Positions 1-8,889 of a DNA stretch of 64,000 bases are shown here, one piece after another. The DNA is from Pseudomonadales bacterium (GTDB lineage Bacteria > Pseudomonadota > Gammaproteobacteria > Pseudomonadales > Azotimanducaceae). Position numbers and translations under genes: made by a program. The notes under the pieces were generated by a model. That model had not been told where the DNA came from. It saw only the letters and a program-made list of their open reading frames with translations, and did not search any database. How positions within the stretch are numbered: position 1 is the first letter of the stretch; every line of letters starts with the position of its first letter. The DNA lies in the NCBI GenBank assembly GCA_019090615.1, contig JAHRVQ010000062.1:1-64000 (forward strand). The letters run 5' to 3'.

Positions 1-1
1 A

Positions 2-415
2 AAAGCTCTGGCCTCGAAAAGTTGTGCTGCCGTCCTGGCCTGGCCTGGAGCTTTAAAAGAGCAGCAACTACGCCGCCTGCAGGTTGCCAGCAAAACCGGC
101 CATTGTCTCGGGATTTTATATCGCCCTGGCAGTGCGGCAATCAATGCGTCTCCTGCCGAACTACGCATCCAGCTATTTGCCAGCCCACCCGCAGCATTAA
201 GCGAACACTCTTGCCTGCAAATAAAAATCCTCAAACGTAAGGGTGGCTGGACCACAGATACCTTTGAACTTGAACTCCATGACAGGTTAAACCAGGTAAC
301 CCCAGATTTTTCCGCGATGATATCCAGTCAACCGTTAGTCAGGCGTGATTTTTCACACCCTATAAATAACAAATTGGCTACAAAATCAACAATCGAATCC
401 AGCAAACCATTTTAG
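2..415 (+). CDS. imuA: ImuA, C-terminal part (cut by window edge)
   Basis: An open frame enters from the window edge and ends with TAG at 413-415, giving about 137 residues. It reads like the RecA-like/SulA-related ImuA proteins of the damage-inducible mutagenesis cassette: an Ala/Leu-rich segment with LAWPGAL, then EQQLRRLQVAS, LGILYRPGSAA and near the end ILKRKGGW. These blocks are typical of the ImuA C-terminal half. ImuA is known to work with ImuB and DnaE2 in SOS-induced translesion synthesis. ImuB follows 34 bases downstream on the same strand, which supports the call. The start and any LexA box lie outside the window. Another reading frame is also open over 22-240 but has no recognisable content. 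Confidence 0.8.
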   Translation, partial: KALASKSCAAVLAWPGALKEQQLRRLQVASKTGHCLGILYRPGSAAINASPAELRIQLFASPPAALSEHSCLQIKILKRKGGWTTDTFELELHDRLNQVTPDFSAMISSQPLVRRDFSHPINNKLATKSTIESSKPF

Positions 416-449
416 GCAGCCCCTGATTAATGAAATATTGTCACAAGCT

Positions 450-2159
450 ATGAGCCCCGCTAACACCCCGCTATGGATATGCTTATATTTCGAGCGTTTA
501 GCGCTGGAAGTTTTTACTCGAAATGAACGCCAACAAAACACCGATAAATCACCACAAGAACCCGCGCAAACACAACGGCCTATTGTTATCAGCGAAAAAA
601 ACCGCGTCTTTCAACTTAACAACATCGCAGCCGAATTAGGTATTCTACAGGGCAGCAGCCTGGATACCGCCTATATATTAAGCGATCAAATTATCAGCCT
701 TGAACGTAATCCCGACAAAGAAACAACAGCGCTGGCCCATCTGGCACAATGGGCCTATCAATTCACGCCTAATATCAGTATTAAATCACCAAACTATCTC
801 TTGCTTGATATCACGGGCTGCCTAAGCTTATTCAAAGGACTAACGACATTAACAAGCCTAATTAAAGGCGGTCTGGCACAGCAGGGCTATCATCCCCTGA
901 TCGCCGCCAACCGAACCCCATTGGCAGCATTATTAATGGCCCAGGCCCAGATTCAAATTCAGCCCAATGAATTTTCAGATGCCTATAGCGGAAAAGATGC
1001 CTATAGCCCAACAAATGCCCATAGCCCAACAAAAACCCAGGCCCTGGCAGAAAGAGTAAGCCAAAGTATCCAGGCAATTCCTGTCTGCCATTTACAAGCC
1101 ACTGAAAAAATATTGACTTCGTTACAACAAATGGGCATCAACCGAATCAGTGATTTATTAAATTTACCCAACAGCGGCCTAATTCGCCGCTTTGGCAAAG
1201 AGTTCAGTCATTATCTACAACGTTTAACAGGCGCCCAACCAGACCCGCAACAGTTTATCAGCCCAGGCCCGCGTTTTTTTCATGACATCAATTTTTTATC
1301 TGACGTTAGCAACCTTAATAGCCTGGTTTTCCCGATGAAAAGATTACTCGCCGAACTAGAAAAATTTCTAACTAGCAGGCAATTATACATTGACCATCTA
1401 ACCTGGCATTTATGCCACCGAAACCATAACAACAGTTCTTTTAGTATTAATCTTGCTAACCCAGACAACAACGCAAAAATATTTCTTGATCTTACCCAGC
1501 TTAAACTGGACCAGATCCATCAATCCAGGCAGCATCACGCCAAACCGAATCGTTCAGAACAAACGACAAACCACACTGGGAGAATAAAACCGACCAGAAA
1601 AAACAACTTAATAGTCCCTGTTAGCATCAAAGAAATTGATCAAATCATTCTTGCGGTGGAACAATTTTCCCCAGCCAGGGCCAACAGCTGCGATTTATTT
1701 CAAAACACCGAGTCCCAGCCAACCTCAACAACCAATCAGGACTATCAATTAATCAATATATTACATGCCCGACTAGGCCAGGAAAGCTGTTTTGGGTTAT
1801 CAGAGTCCAATGATCATCGACCAGAAAAGGCCTGGCGGAAATCACCCCTAAAGCAAAAAAATACCGTCAGTACTTACTCCGATGCTGATCCACAGGGGCT
1901 ACCACCTCGGCCGGCTTTTTTACTTACAAGGCCGCAGGCTTTAGCCGTAACAGGCGACAACTGGCCCGCTATACGGGCCAATAACAGACTAGAATTAATC
2001 CGTGGGCCTGAACGTATTGACTATGGCTGGTGGGATCAGCCGCTCAACAAATCAGTAACACGGGATTATTATATTGGCCGTGAAAAACACGGCGGTCTTT
2101 ACTGGATTTTTCAATATACCGCCACTGGGCGCTGGTATTTGCATGGCATTTTCTCATAA
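450..2159 (+). CDS. imuB: ImuB, Y-family polymerase-like mutagenesis protein
   Basis: Encodes about 569 residues from ATG 450; a TTG at 438 would add four. The N-terminus (LWICLYFERLALEVF) and the C-terminus (GRWYLHGIF) are the usual ends of ImuB, and a helix-hairpin-helix-like piece (LQQMGINRISDLLNLP) sits mid-protein. ImuB resembles DinB/Pol IV but lacks the catalytic acidic residues, and is thought to be an adaptor linking the beta clamp, ImuA and DnaE2. No metal-binding Asp is seen in the first motif here, as expected. It follows imuA as a probable operon. A short repetitive insertion (DAYS/NAHSPT, about nt 978-1035) and a basic linker make it longer than many homologues. dnaE2, often the third gene, does not follow. 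Confidence 0.88.
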   Translation: MSPANTPLWICLYFERLALEVFTRNERQQNTDKSPQEPAQTQRPIVISEKNRVFQLNNIAAELGILQGSSLDTAYILSDQIISLERNPDKETTALAHLAQWAYQFTPNISIKSPNYLLLDITGCLSLFKGLTTLTSLIKGGLAQQGYHPLIAANRTPLAALLMAQAQIQIQPNEFSDAYSGKDAYSPTNAHSPTKTQALAERVSQSIQAIPVCHLQATEKILTSLQQMGINRISDLLNLPNSGLIRRFGKEFSHYLQRLTGAQPDPQQFISPGPRFFHDINFLSDVSNLNSLVFPMKRLLAELEKFLTSRQLYIDHLTWHLCHRNHNNSSFSINLANPDNNAKIFLDLTQLKLDQIHQSRQHHAKPNRSEQTTNHTGRIKPTRKNNLIVPVSIKEIDQIILAVEQFSPARANSCDLFQNTESQPTSTTNQDYQLINILHARLGQESCFGLSESNDHRPEKAWRKSPLKQKNTVSTYSDADPQGLPPRPAFLLTRPQALAVTGDNWPAIRANNRLELIRGPERIDYGWWDQPLNKSVTRDYYIGREKHGGLYWIFQYTATGRWYLHGIFS

Positions 2160-2162
2160 CCA

Positions 2163-2195
2163 AAATAAAGGCCAGCGAATGGCTGACCTTTATTT
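2163..2195. terminator. Bidirectional hairpin terminator between imuB and gpx
   Basis: Perfect 9-bp inverted repeat AAATAAAGG / CCTTTATTT, with an inner AGC/GCT pair, lying between two convergent genes. The A/T ends give a T-run in both directions, so it can end transcripts of imuB and of the glutathione peroxidase gene. Confidence 0.65.
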
Positions 2196-2262
2196 GGCTT
2201 GCTCCACGAAGCCGCCTCACAAAGTTACCTACAGCGCAACAATACCCGGAGAACAAAGCTCG

Positions 2263-2730
2263 TTACAGATAATCCGAAAAAGATTCAGCAATTTCTTCCG
2301 GCGTAGTTTGAGGCCCATAACGTTTGACCACCTGCCCTTTGGCGTTGACCAAAAACTTGGTGAAATTCCAGCCAATATCTGTATTGCCATCAGCCTCAGG
2401 TTGTTCGGATTTTAACCATTGATAAAGCGCTGCAGCACCCTCGCCATTAACGTCAACTTTGGCAAACATAGGAAAATTAACATTATATTTTGATTCTGCA
2501 AATTGTTGAATCTCCGCATTGGACCCGGGCTCTTGCGCGCCAAATTGATTACAGGGAAACCCCAACACAGTAATTTTATCGTTTTCGTTTAATGTACGCA
2601 GACCTGCGTACTGTGAAGTTAGGCCTCATTGACTGGCTAGATTAACGATTAATAATGCCTGATCACGATAGTCGGCGAAACTGACCTTATCACCGGCAAT
2701 CGACGCCATTTCCAACTCATATATATCCAT
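2263..2730 (-). CDS. Selenocysteine-containing glutathione peroxidase (in-frame UGA = Sec35)
   Basis: Reading from ATG 2730 (AAGGG seven bases upstream) through an in-frame TGA at 2628-2626 gives 155 residues, full length for a bacterial glutathione peroxidase. The TGA falls exactly where the family has its catalytic Cys/Sec: NLASQ-U-GLTSQYAGL. The rest of the active site is present downstream: FPCNQFG (Gln) and GWNFTKFLV (Trp, Asn). The enzyme reduces hydroperoxides with glutathione or thioredoxin. A perfect hairpin with the loop AGGUCU begins 14 nt after the UGA, as expected for a bacterial SECIS. Without Sec insertion only a 34-residue peptide would be made. A nonsense mutation is the alternative, but a UGA (not UAA/UAG) at this codon next to this hairpin makes that unlikely. 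SelA/B/C/D are not in the window. Annotation pipelines will split it into two ORFs. Confidence 0.9.
2594..2611 (-). promoter_or_regulatory. Bacterial SECIS element of the gpx gene
   Basis: On the minus strand GTACGC - AGGTCT - GCGTAC forms a 6-bp stem with a six-base loop. The loop AGGUCU is the same as in the E. coli fdhF SECIS, where the loop G and U contact SelB. It starts 14 nt after the UGA, close to the spacing in fdhF. No bulged U is obvious in the stem, a small difference from fdhF. The element lies inside the coding sequence. Confidence 0.85.
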
Positions 2731-3047
2731 CGTTATACCCTTATTAAGTTTCAAGTCCAGTCTACAATTTATCCAAAAACCTTCAGTCCAACAACCCCCT
2801 GGGGCCAATTTCAAGTACTGGGATCAAAGTACCTGCCATAGAACAGATTCACCAATAGCCCCACCTGATATGCTCAACGGTCAGACAGCTATAAAGAATA
2901 TAAAAAATATAAAAAAATCGTGATTTGTATTTTCTCACCACAAACCATAAAATCTGCCATTGGAGTATTTGCAAGACTGCAGCAACAAATTTAAACGAAG
3001 TACCCAATTAAGAATATATCAATTGGGCAACCAATGAGGGGAAGCAG
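2731..3047. other. Divergent intergenic region, gpx / sigma factor
   Basis: No gene seen. A/T-rich stretches at about 2895-2940 probably hold promoters for the two divergent genes, but no -35/-10 pair stands out. A ribosome binding site (GAGGGGA) precedes the sigma factor ATG. Confidence 0.4.
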
Positions 3048-3611
3048 ATGGGCGAATCAAATATCGTCAAAACTTTTACTCAATATCGACGTACTTTGGA
3101 ACAATATATCCGTGGCCTGGTCAAAAATCAGGACATAGAGGATATTGTTCAAGAAACATTTGTCCGCAGCTTCGAGGCTGAACTCAGTCACGACATTCAA
3201 TATGCACGTACCTATATGCTGCGTACGGCAAAACATATCGCTCTGAACCATAATCAAAAATGGGATAATAAATACTCAGCATCCCTCGAAGATTTGGCTG
3301 ATGGAGAGATTGATCCAGCCGTTGAATCGAAACTAAAATCCAGATCGCTGGAAGCAGAGGCCGCCAGCCGCGAACAATTCTTTTTTTTCTGCGAAGCCGT
3401 GGATCAATTACAGGGGAATGTTCAACATGCGTTTGTGCTTAAGAAGGTTTATGGACTCAGTCAAAAGGAAATAGCCGCCAATCTGGGCATCAGTGAAAGT
3501 ACTGTTGAAAAACACGTCGCAAAAGGAATTAGACACTGCGCTGATTATATACAAAAAATAAAACAACCGACGGTAACCGCCGGAAAAAAAGTTATCCCCG
3601 CCCATGCCTAA
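3048..3611 (+). CDS. FecI-like ECF RNA polymerase sigma factor
   Basis: 187 residues, usual for an ECF sigma factor. Region 2 is at about residues 10-75 (DIEDIVQETFVRSFEAE, then TYMLRTAKHIALNH), and region 4 at about 115-165 (AFVLKKVYGLSQKEIAANLGISESTVEKHVAKGI). Such factors direct RNA polymerase to a few promoters after release by a membrane anti-sigma factor. The next gene is FecR, whose ATG overlaps this stop by 8 nt, and the third is an STN-containing TonB receptor. This is the standard layout of cell-surface signalling for iron or other scarce ligands. The start is set by GAGGGGA a few bases upstream. The substrate is not known. Confidence 0.9.
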   Translation: MGESNIVKTFTQYRRTLEQYIRGLVKNQDIEDIVQETFVRSFEAELSHDIQYARTYMLRTAKHIALNHNQKWDNKYSASLEDLADGEIDPAVESKLKSRSLEAEAASREQFFFFCEAVDQLQGNVQHAFVLKKVYGLSQKEIAANLGISESTVEKHVAKGIRHCADYIQKIKQPTVTAGKKVIPAHA

Positions 3612-4677
3612 TATCGTTTCATTCCCACATAAAGAGCAGATCCGCGAAGATGCCAGCCTATGGATTAGTCGTATTGATAGAGGCTTAACCGAGGCAGAAA
3701 CCACAACCCTTCAGGCCTGGGTGCAAAAGAGTGATCTGCACCGCACCACCTTATTTGAATTTGCCGCGCTATGGGACGATATGGGTGTGCTTAATCAACT
3801 CGCGGCCATTTTCGCCCTTAAAGCCAAACCTGGCAAACCCCAGCGGCAGAAAAAAATACTCGGCATTACCGGCGCTGCTATTGCAGCGGCCCTTGTGCTC
3901 GGTTTATCGCTACTGCAGCTATTACCCAACACAGCAGATACAGCGCCCATCTATAGCGAAATCAACAAGGCTTACGATACGGTTATCGGGGCGCATAAAA
4001 TCATCAAACTGCCGGATGGCTCAAGCATACATCTCAATACCAATACCCAACTCAAGGTCTCCTTTAGCCCTAACCAGCGCCATATAGAACTTATTCAGGG
4101 TGAAGCTAAATTTGACGTAGCCCACCAACCTGGGCGGCCATTTATTGTTCATGCCGGTGAAAATTACTTTCGCGCCGTAGGCACAATTTTTAATGTGCAA
4201 ATGGCTACCGAACAAGTAGAGCTGCTGGTTACCGAAGGCAAGGTACTGGTGTCAGATAACAACGCTCCCAACAACACCTTGCTGTCAATTGAAGACCTGA
4301 ATCATCCCGCTGCCGTACTAATCACTTCCGGTCATCGCACGGTCATTAAACACCATGCCAACAACAACTTTGGCACCGTCGAATCTGTTGTATCGCAGCA
4401 AATACAGAACGACCTCGCATGGCAACAGGGCATGATCGTCTTCAAAGGAGAGCCACTCCGGCAGGCACTACTTGAAGTCAGTCGTTATACCAACGTAGAA
4501 TTTTCCTTCGCCGATACCGTGGCGGCAGAAACAAAAATCGCTGGTTACTATAAAACCAACGATATCGATGAATTGCTCGCCTCCCTCACAGAAAACTTCC
4601 CGCTCACCTATACCGCCTCCAAAGGTGACAACAACCGCCACATCACCGTACAATCAAGCAAAATAAAGTCCGAATAA
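3604..4677 (+). CDS. FecR-family anti-sigma factor
   Basis: 357 residues. An N-terminal DUF4880-like region (ASLWISRIDRGLTEAE) binds the sigma factor in this family. One membrane helix lies at about residues 82-104 (GAAIAAALVLGLSLLQLL). The periplasmic FecR domain follows (IKLPDGSSIHLNTNTQLKV, EAKFDVAHQPGRPFIVHAG), then a C-terminal DUF4974/STN-like piece (EVSRYTNVEFSFAD). It would carry the signal from the liganded receptor to the ECF sigma factor. Its start overlaps the sigma gene, so the two are translationally coupled. The TBDR begins 63 nt downstream. Confidence 0.9.
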   Translation: MPNIVSFPHKEQIREDASLWISRIDRGLTEAETTTLQAWVQKSDLHRTTLFEFAALWDDMGVLNQLAAIFALKAKPGKPQRQKKILGITGAAIAAALVLGLSLLQLLPNTADTAPIYSEINKAYDTVIGAHKIIKLPDGSSIHLNTNTQLKVSFSPNQRHIELIQGEAKFDVAHQPGRPFIVHAGENYFRAVGTIFNVQMATEQVELLVTEGKVLVSDNNAPNNTLLSIEDLNHPAAVLITSGHRTVIKHHANNNFGTVESVVSQQIQNDLAWQQGMIVFKGEPLRQALLEVSRYTNVEFSFADTVAAETKIAGYYKTNDIDELLASLTENFPLTYTASKGDNNRHITVQSSKIKSE

Positions 4678-4740
4678 ATTTTATTTGTTTATTTTTAATA
4701 ATCCCATGGAGGATTTTCCCTGGCCACCTGTCTACTGAGG

Positions 4741-7662
4741 ATGCCCGTTCGGCTTAAGCTGGCTATGTATTATCGGCCTCGGCTTCGATCCTGGCAAAAA
4801 CATCGACAAGTGCTAACTGGGTTTATCCTTTTACTTAGCATGACAGGTGCTTTTGCTAACCAGGACCCAAAGCTTGTCGCTTTTAATATTTCCCAGCAAA
4901 GAGCAGATCTAGCGCTAACAGAGTTTGCCGTTCAATCGGATAACACCATTGTGTTCTCCTTTGATCTAACCAAAAATTTCACTGCCAACGCGTTGAGAGG
5001 TGAGTTTTCGATCAAACAAGGGATTGATCAGCTACTAACAGGCAGCGGCCTGGTTGCTGCTATATCTGATTCTGGCCGTCTGAGCATTCACTTAAACGAA
5101 AATAAGGGGAAAAAAAGTATGCCCAACAAGACATTGCTAGCGGCGGTTGCTGCTGTATTGCTCAGTGGAGCGACAGTAGAAACCATCGCAGCAGAAGGCG
5201 AAATTGAAGAATTAACAGTGATCGGCAGTCGTGCGCCTGGGCGTTCAGCTGAAGACAGACCAGTTCCAGTGGATGTATTAACCTCAGAGGCACTGGAAGA
5301 AACCGGCCAAACTGAAGTGGGCAGAATGCTGCAGGCACTGGCACCCTCGTTCAACTTTTCTAGCAGCGCAATCAGTGATGGTACAGATGCGTTGCGTCCA
5401 GCCACCTTACGAGGCCTCGGCCCAGACCAGACACTGGTACTTGTTAACGGTAAAAGACGCCATCAGGCCTCACTGATCCACGTCAATACCTCTGTTGGCC
5501 GTGGTACTGCCGGCACAGATCTGAATGCGATACCTGGCGCTTCTATCAAACGCATAGAAGTATTACGTGACGGCGCCGCCGCCCAATACGGGTCTGACGC
5601 CATCGCCGGTGTTATTAACCTGGTGTTAAACGATTTTGCCGAAGGCGGTAAAATTAGCGTCTCCACTGGTGAAACCAGCGACGGTGACGGCGAAACCACG
5701 AATGTTGATCTGACCAAAGGTTTTCAGCTGGGAAGTTCAGGATTTATGAACGTGGCACTTAACTTTCGCGACCGAGATCCAACCAACCGGGCGGGATTAC
5801 ATGGTTCTTGCCAATTTCCACCCCCGGGCGAATCAAACTGCCCACTAAATGACGCTGGTCAATTTGTGCTAACAGACCCCCGAGAAGCAACCGCCAATCG
5901 CGAAACTTTCCGCATTGGTGATGCAGAATCCCAGCAATTTGCGGCTACCATCAATACCTCTTTTGAATTTGGCGATGGTGAATTATATGGTTTCATTACC
6001 TATTCTACCCGCGATAACCAGTCAGCGGCTTTTTTCCGCCACCATGGTAACAGGGGCGGAAATGCCCCCCTTGCTGATGGTGATGCCACCATCCTTAATG
6101 GATTTTTACCCAAAATTAATACCGAAATTGATGACCGTTCGTTTAGCTTTGGTTATCGCACTGAATTTGATGATGGTTCAACCCTCGATATTTCCTATAC
6201 TGACGGCGAAAACACCATTGACTATGTTACTTCAGACTCTTTGAATTCTTCCTTCGCCAACGCCCAACGTTTCAGTACCACATTAACAGATGCAGAAATC
6301 AGAGCTTCAGTACCTCGTAGCGCCAATGCCTATGGCCTGGAACTGGGACTTGAAACCATTAACCTGGATTTCACCCAATCATATGGTGATCTATTTGTCG
6401 CGCTCGGCGTTGAACTCCGCGAAGATGAATATAAAATCATTGCCGGCGAAGAGTACGCCTATCGCGATTATGATACGAGTGACGTCGACGGCACCAATCT
6501 CTTTGCCGAAAACCGTAGCGGTGGCATCCAGGGTTTCCCTGGTATTGCACCGGCCTCCGCAGTGGATGAATCGCGGGAAGTTGTTTCGTTGTATGCAGAC
6601 TTTGAATATGAAGCGACCGATTCCCTGGTGGTCAGCGCTGCAGCACGCTACGACGACTATGACGGTTTTGGCGACACAGTTAATTTCAAAGTGGCTGGCA
6701 ACTGGCGGGTGCATGATAACTTCAGCTTAAGATCTGCTTATAGCACGGGATTCCGCGCGCCCTCCATGCAACAACTCTTTTTTAATAACTTGAGTACCCA
6801 ATTTGTACCGGATGGTACAGGCGGGTTGGTTTCAGTACAGGTCGGCACATTCCGCAACGATAGTACCCTGGCACGTACGGTGGGTATTCCTGAATTAGAA
6901 GAAGAAAAATCGGAAAATTTCAGTATTGGTTTTATCGCCAACCTGTTTGATACTGTGACAGTAACTGTGGACTATTATGCCATTGATATTGAAGATCGAA
7001 TCGTAATCAGCAAACAATTAGGCGCCGGACTGTCTGACGAGCTGGATACTGCACTAGCAAGTGCTGGTGCTGGTGGCGCGCAGTTCTTTCTTAATGGCGC
7101 AGATACCGAAACACGCGGTGTTGACCTGGTAGCTACCTGGGGCGGCGAACTTTTTGCTGGCGAGCTCGATATCACACTGGCTGCAAACTTTACCGAAACA
7201 GATGTCACAGACTTATTTACACCGATTAAAACCGGCCTTGACAGTGGCGATGTTTTTTCTACAACTGACATTTCCATTATTGAAGAATGGCAACCAGAAG
7301 ACCGTATTAGCCTCAGCAGTACTTATAGACGGGGTGACTGGCAGGTAAACCTGGCCTTTAACCGTTATGGAGAATATACCATTACTGACGGCGGTCGTCA
7401 GACCTATGGGGCGGAGGTTCTAACCGACCTGCGCGTAGTATGGGATATTACGGAACAAATCCAGGTAAATATTGGCGGCAATAACATCTTTGATGTAACG
7501 CCAGATAAAAACGAAATTAGCAACGCACGCACCGGCACCATCGTTGATGCCAATGGCAACGTTATAGTTTCCAGCCCTGGAGTTTTCACCTTCTCTCGTC
7601 GATCAGCACCCTTTGGTTTTAACGGTGCTTATTATTATGCGGGAGTTTCTTATAGCTTTTAA
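4741..7662 (+). CDS. TonB-dependent receptor with N-terminal STN signalling domain
   Basis: 973 residues. A first signal peptide is at about 23-39 (LTGFILLLSMTGAFA), an STN domain at about 46-118, a TonB box-like EIEELTVIGSR at 154-164, the plug at about 170-300 (GADQ-type motif GLGPDQTLVLVNGKRR, RIEVLRDGAAAQYG), then the beta-barrel ending in YYAGVSYSF with a terminal Phe. It moves a ligand across the outer membrane using TonB energy and signals to the adjacent FecR. Oddly, a second complete signal-peptide-like stretch (MPNKTLLAAVAAVLL then ETIAAEG, residues 127-152) lies between STN and TonB box, and its Met has a strong ribosome binding site. The first ATG has only GAGG directly touching it; ATG 4765 is an alternative. 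The ligand is unknown. The barrel resembles receptors often found with catabolic genes in marine gammaproteobacteria. Confidence 0.9.
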   Translation: MPVRLKLAMYYRPRLRSWQKHRQVLTGFILLLSMTGAFANQDPKLVAFNISQQRADLALTEFAVQSDNTIVFSFDLTKNFTANALRGEFSIKQGIDQLLTGSGLVAAISDSGRLSIHLNENKGKKSMPNKTLLAAVAAVLLSGATVETIAAEGEIEELTVIGSRAPGRSAEDRPVPVDVLTSEALEETGQTEVGRMLQALAPSFNFSSSAISDGTDALRPATLRGLGPDQTLVLVNGKRRHQASLIHVNTSVGRGTAGTDLNAIPGASIKRIEVLRDGAAAQYGSDAIAGVINLVLNDFAEGGKISVSTGETSDGDGETTNVDLTKGFQLGSSGFMNVALNFRDRDPTNRAGLHGSCQFPPPGESNCPLNDAGQFVLTDPREATANRETFRIGDAESQQFAATINTSFEFGDGELYGFITYSTRDNQSAAFFRHHGNRGGNAPLADGDATILNGFLPKINTEIDDRSFSFGYRTEFDDGSTLDISYTDGENTIDYVTSDSLNSSFANAQRFSTTLTDAEIRASVPRSANAYGLELGLETINLDFTQSYGDLFVALGVELREDEYKIIAGEEYAYRDYDTSDVDGTNLFAENRSGGIQGFPGIAPASAVDESREVVSLYADFEYEATDSLVVSAAARYDDYDGFGDTVNFKVAGNWRVHDNFSLRSAYSTGFRAPSMQQLFFNNLSTQFVPDGTGGLVSVQVGTFRNDSTLARTVGIPELEEEKSENFSIGFIANLFDTVTVTVDYYAIDIEDRIVISKQLGAGLSDELDTALASAGAGGAQFFLNGADTETRGVDLVATWGGELFAGELDITLAANFTETDVTDLFTPIKTGLDSGDVFSTTDISIIEEWQPEDRISLSSTYRRGDWQVNLAFNRYGEYTITDGGRQTYGAEVLTDLRVVWDITEQIQVNIGGNNIFDVTPDKNEISNARTGTIVDANGNVIVSSPGVFTFSRRSAPFGFNGAYYYAGVSYSF
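5104..5121 (+). promoter_or_regulatory. Internal ribosome binding site and in-frame ATG inside the TBDR
   Basis: AAGGGG lies nine bases before an in-frame ATG at 5119. Starting there gives an 847-residue receptor with its own signal peptide and no STN domain. This is better translational context than the annotated upstream ATG. Either an alternative start or the scar of a fusion of an STN module to a complete receptor gene. Confidence 0.5.
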
Positions 7663-7736
7663 TAACGCCTAATCGCTTATATCAGATTGTCGCTTGTTTC
7701 AGGCGTTCTGCTTAAACTAAGCTACAAAACCTGACC

Positions 7737-7772
7737 AAACCCGATTGTTGTTACCAGCAATCGGGTTTTTTA
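7737..7772 (+). terminator. Rho-independent terminator after the TBDR
   Basis: Stem AAACCCGATTG / CAATCGGGTTT (11 bp) with a T-run, 75 bases after the receptor stop codon. It ends the sigma-FecR-TBDR unit. Confidence 0.85.
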
Positions 7773-8026
7773 GTTCTACTCTTCGGCCCAATTAAGTGCT
7801 TCAATTAGGCTTTTAGATCGCGCTATAGTTTCAAATAAATCTTCGGCATTTAAACTATTACTGTTATTAAACCCTTTGCGCTATTGAATGCTTTACCCGT
7901 TTTAAATACTTTGTTCTATTAAAGAGATTGCTCTATTTAATAAATCACTCTCTTTAAATAAAGTACTGCACAAGAATACGCTTAACTCAATCTACCTACC
8001 TAAATTTACCAACCTGACCATTCGCT
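7773..8026. other. A/T-rich spacer before the SpoU methyltransferase
   Basis: With the terminator this makes 364 bases without a gene. It has imperfect direct repeats of CTATT(A/G)AA-type sequence and probable promoter sequence, but no element was identified. Confidence 0.3.
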
Positions 8027-8803
8027 ATGCCCGATTCAAAAACCTATACCGACAAAAAGGCATTTTTTGATAGCATGCTCACCATATTTGGTCGCAAGCC
8101 AGTGCTGGAAGCATTAACCTTAGATGACCTGCAACCCTACCGACTCCATTTGGCCGAGGACAATCGTCCCTCTGAGATCATGAACAATATCCTGCAACGG
8201 GCAAAACAACAGAATATCGAGGTCAAATATCATGACCGTCAGGCATTATCGCGATTATCCGGCAACAAACGCCAGGATCAGGGCGTAGTACTAGATATCC
8301 AGGCACCACGATACCAACCCATCTCTGCCTTGCAGTTTGAAACCATGCGAAACCAGGCCTGTGGTGACCTGATCGCACTGGAGAATGTAACTAATCCGCA
8401 AAATATTGGCATGATCATTCGGTCGGTCGGTGCTTCGCCCTGTGCGGGCATTATCATTCCACAACAGGGCTGTGCCAAAATTGATGCCATGGTGATTAAA
8501 GCCAGTGCCGGCACCGCACTAAAAGTGCCTATATATCATATGCAATCCGCTTATGCTGGCCTAAAAATGCTCAAACAAGGCGGGTTCCGTATTATTGGCC
8601 TGTCTTCCCAGGGCACAACAGGTTTAGCTGAAATTGACCAACAGCTGCCCAGTGTCTTTGTCATGGGTAACGAAACCCGTGGATTATCAAAAAAAATGGC
8701 GGATTTATGTCATCAACTGGTGCATATTCCCTTATGTAATCAAGTCGAATCACTCAATGTGAGCGTTGCCGCCAGCATTGTTGCATTTCGATCAATTTTC
8801 TAG
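8027..8803 (+). CDS. SpoU/TrmH-family RNA 2'-O-methyltransferase (RlmB-like)
   Basis: 258 residues with an N-terminal substrate-binding part (IFGRKPVLEAL, SGNKRQDQGVVLDIQAP) and a C-terminal SPOUT knot. All three SpoU motifs are seen: NPQNIGMIIRSV, FVMGNETRGLS and IPLCNQVESLNVSVAASI. These enzymes methylate a ribose 2'-OH in rRNA or tRNA with S-adenosylmethionine; the architecture is closest to RlmB (23S G2251), but a paralogue with another target is possible. ATG 8027 lacks a clear ribosome binding site. ATG 8075, giving MLTIFGRKP, would match the usual RlmB start better. The neighbours give no functional hint. Confidence 0.85.
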   Translation: MPDSKTYTDKKAFFDSMLTIFGRKPVLEALTLDDLQPYRLHLAEDNRPSEIMNNILQRAKQQNIEVKYHDRQALSRLSGNKRQDQGVVLDIQAPRYQPISALQFETMRNQACGDLIALENVTNPQNIGMIIRSVGASPCAGIIIPQQGCAKIDAMVIKASAGTALKVPIYHMQSAYAGLKMLKQGGFRIIGLSSQGTTGLAEIDQQLPSVFVMGNETRGLSKKMADLCHQLVHIPLCNQVESLNVSVAASIVAFRSIF

Positions 8804-8889
8804 CAGCCATTTTCTAGCATCCAGCGTAAAATTGAATTATTGTTGCGCCCTGCCATCTAATCTCGAACCCACTAACTTAAGTTGTAACT

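Noticed and set aside
22-240. 72-codon frame at the window start
   Set aside because: It lies in another frame of the imuA 3' end, which reads through to TAG 415 with recognisable ImuA blocks.
2626-2814. Separate 62-aa ORF and 101-aa ORF as two genes or a pseudogene
   Set aside because: Both are parts of one frame around UGA with Sec-GPx motifs and a SECIS-like hairpin, so one selenoprotein gene explains them better.
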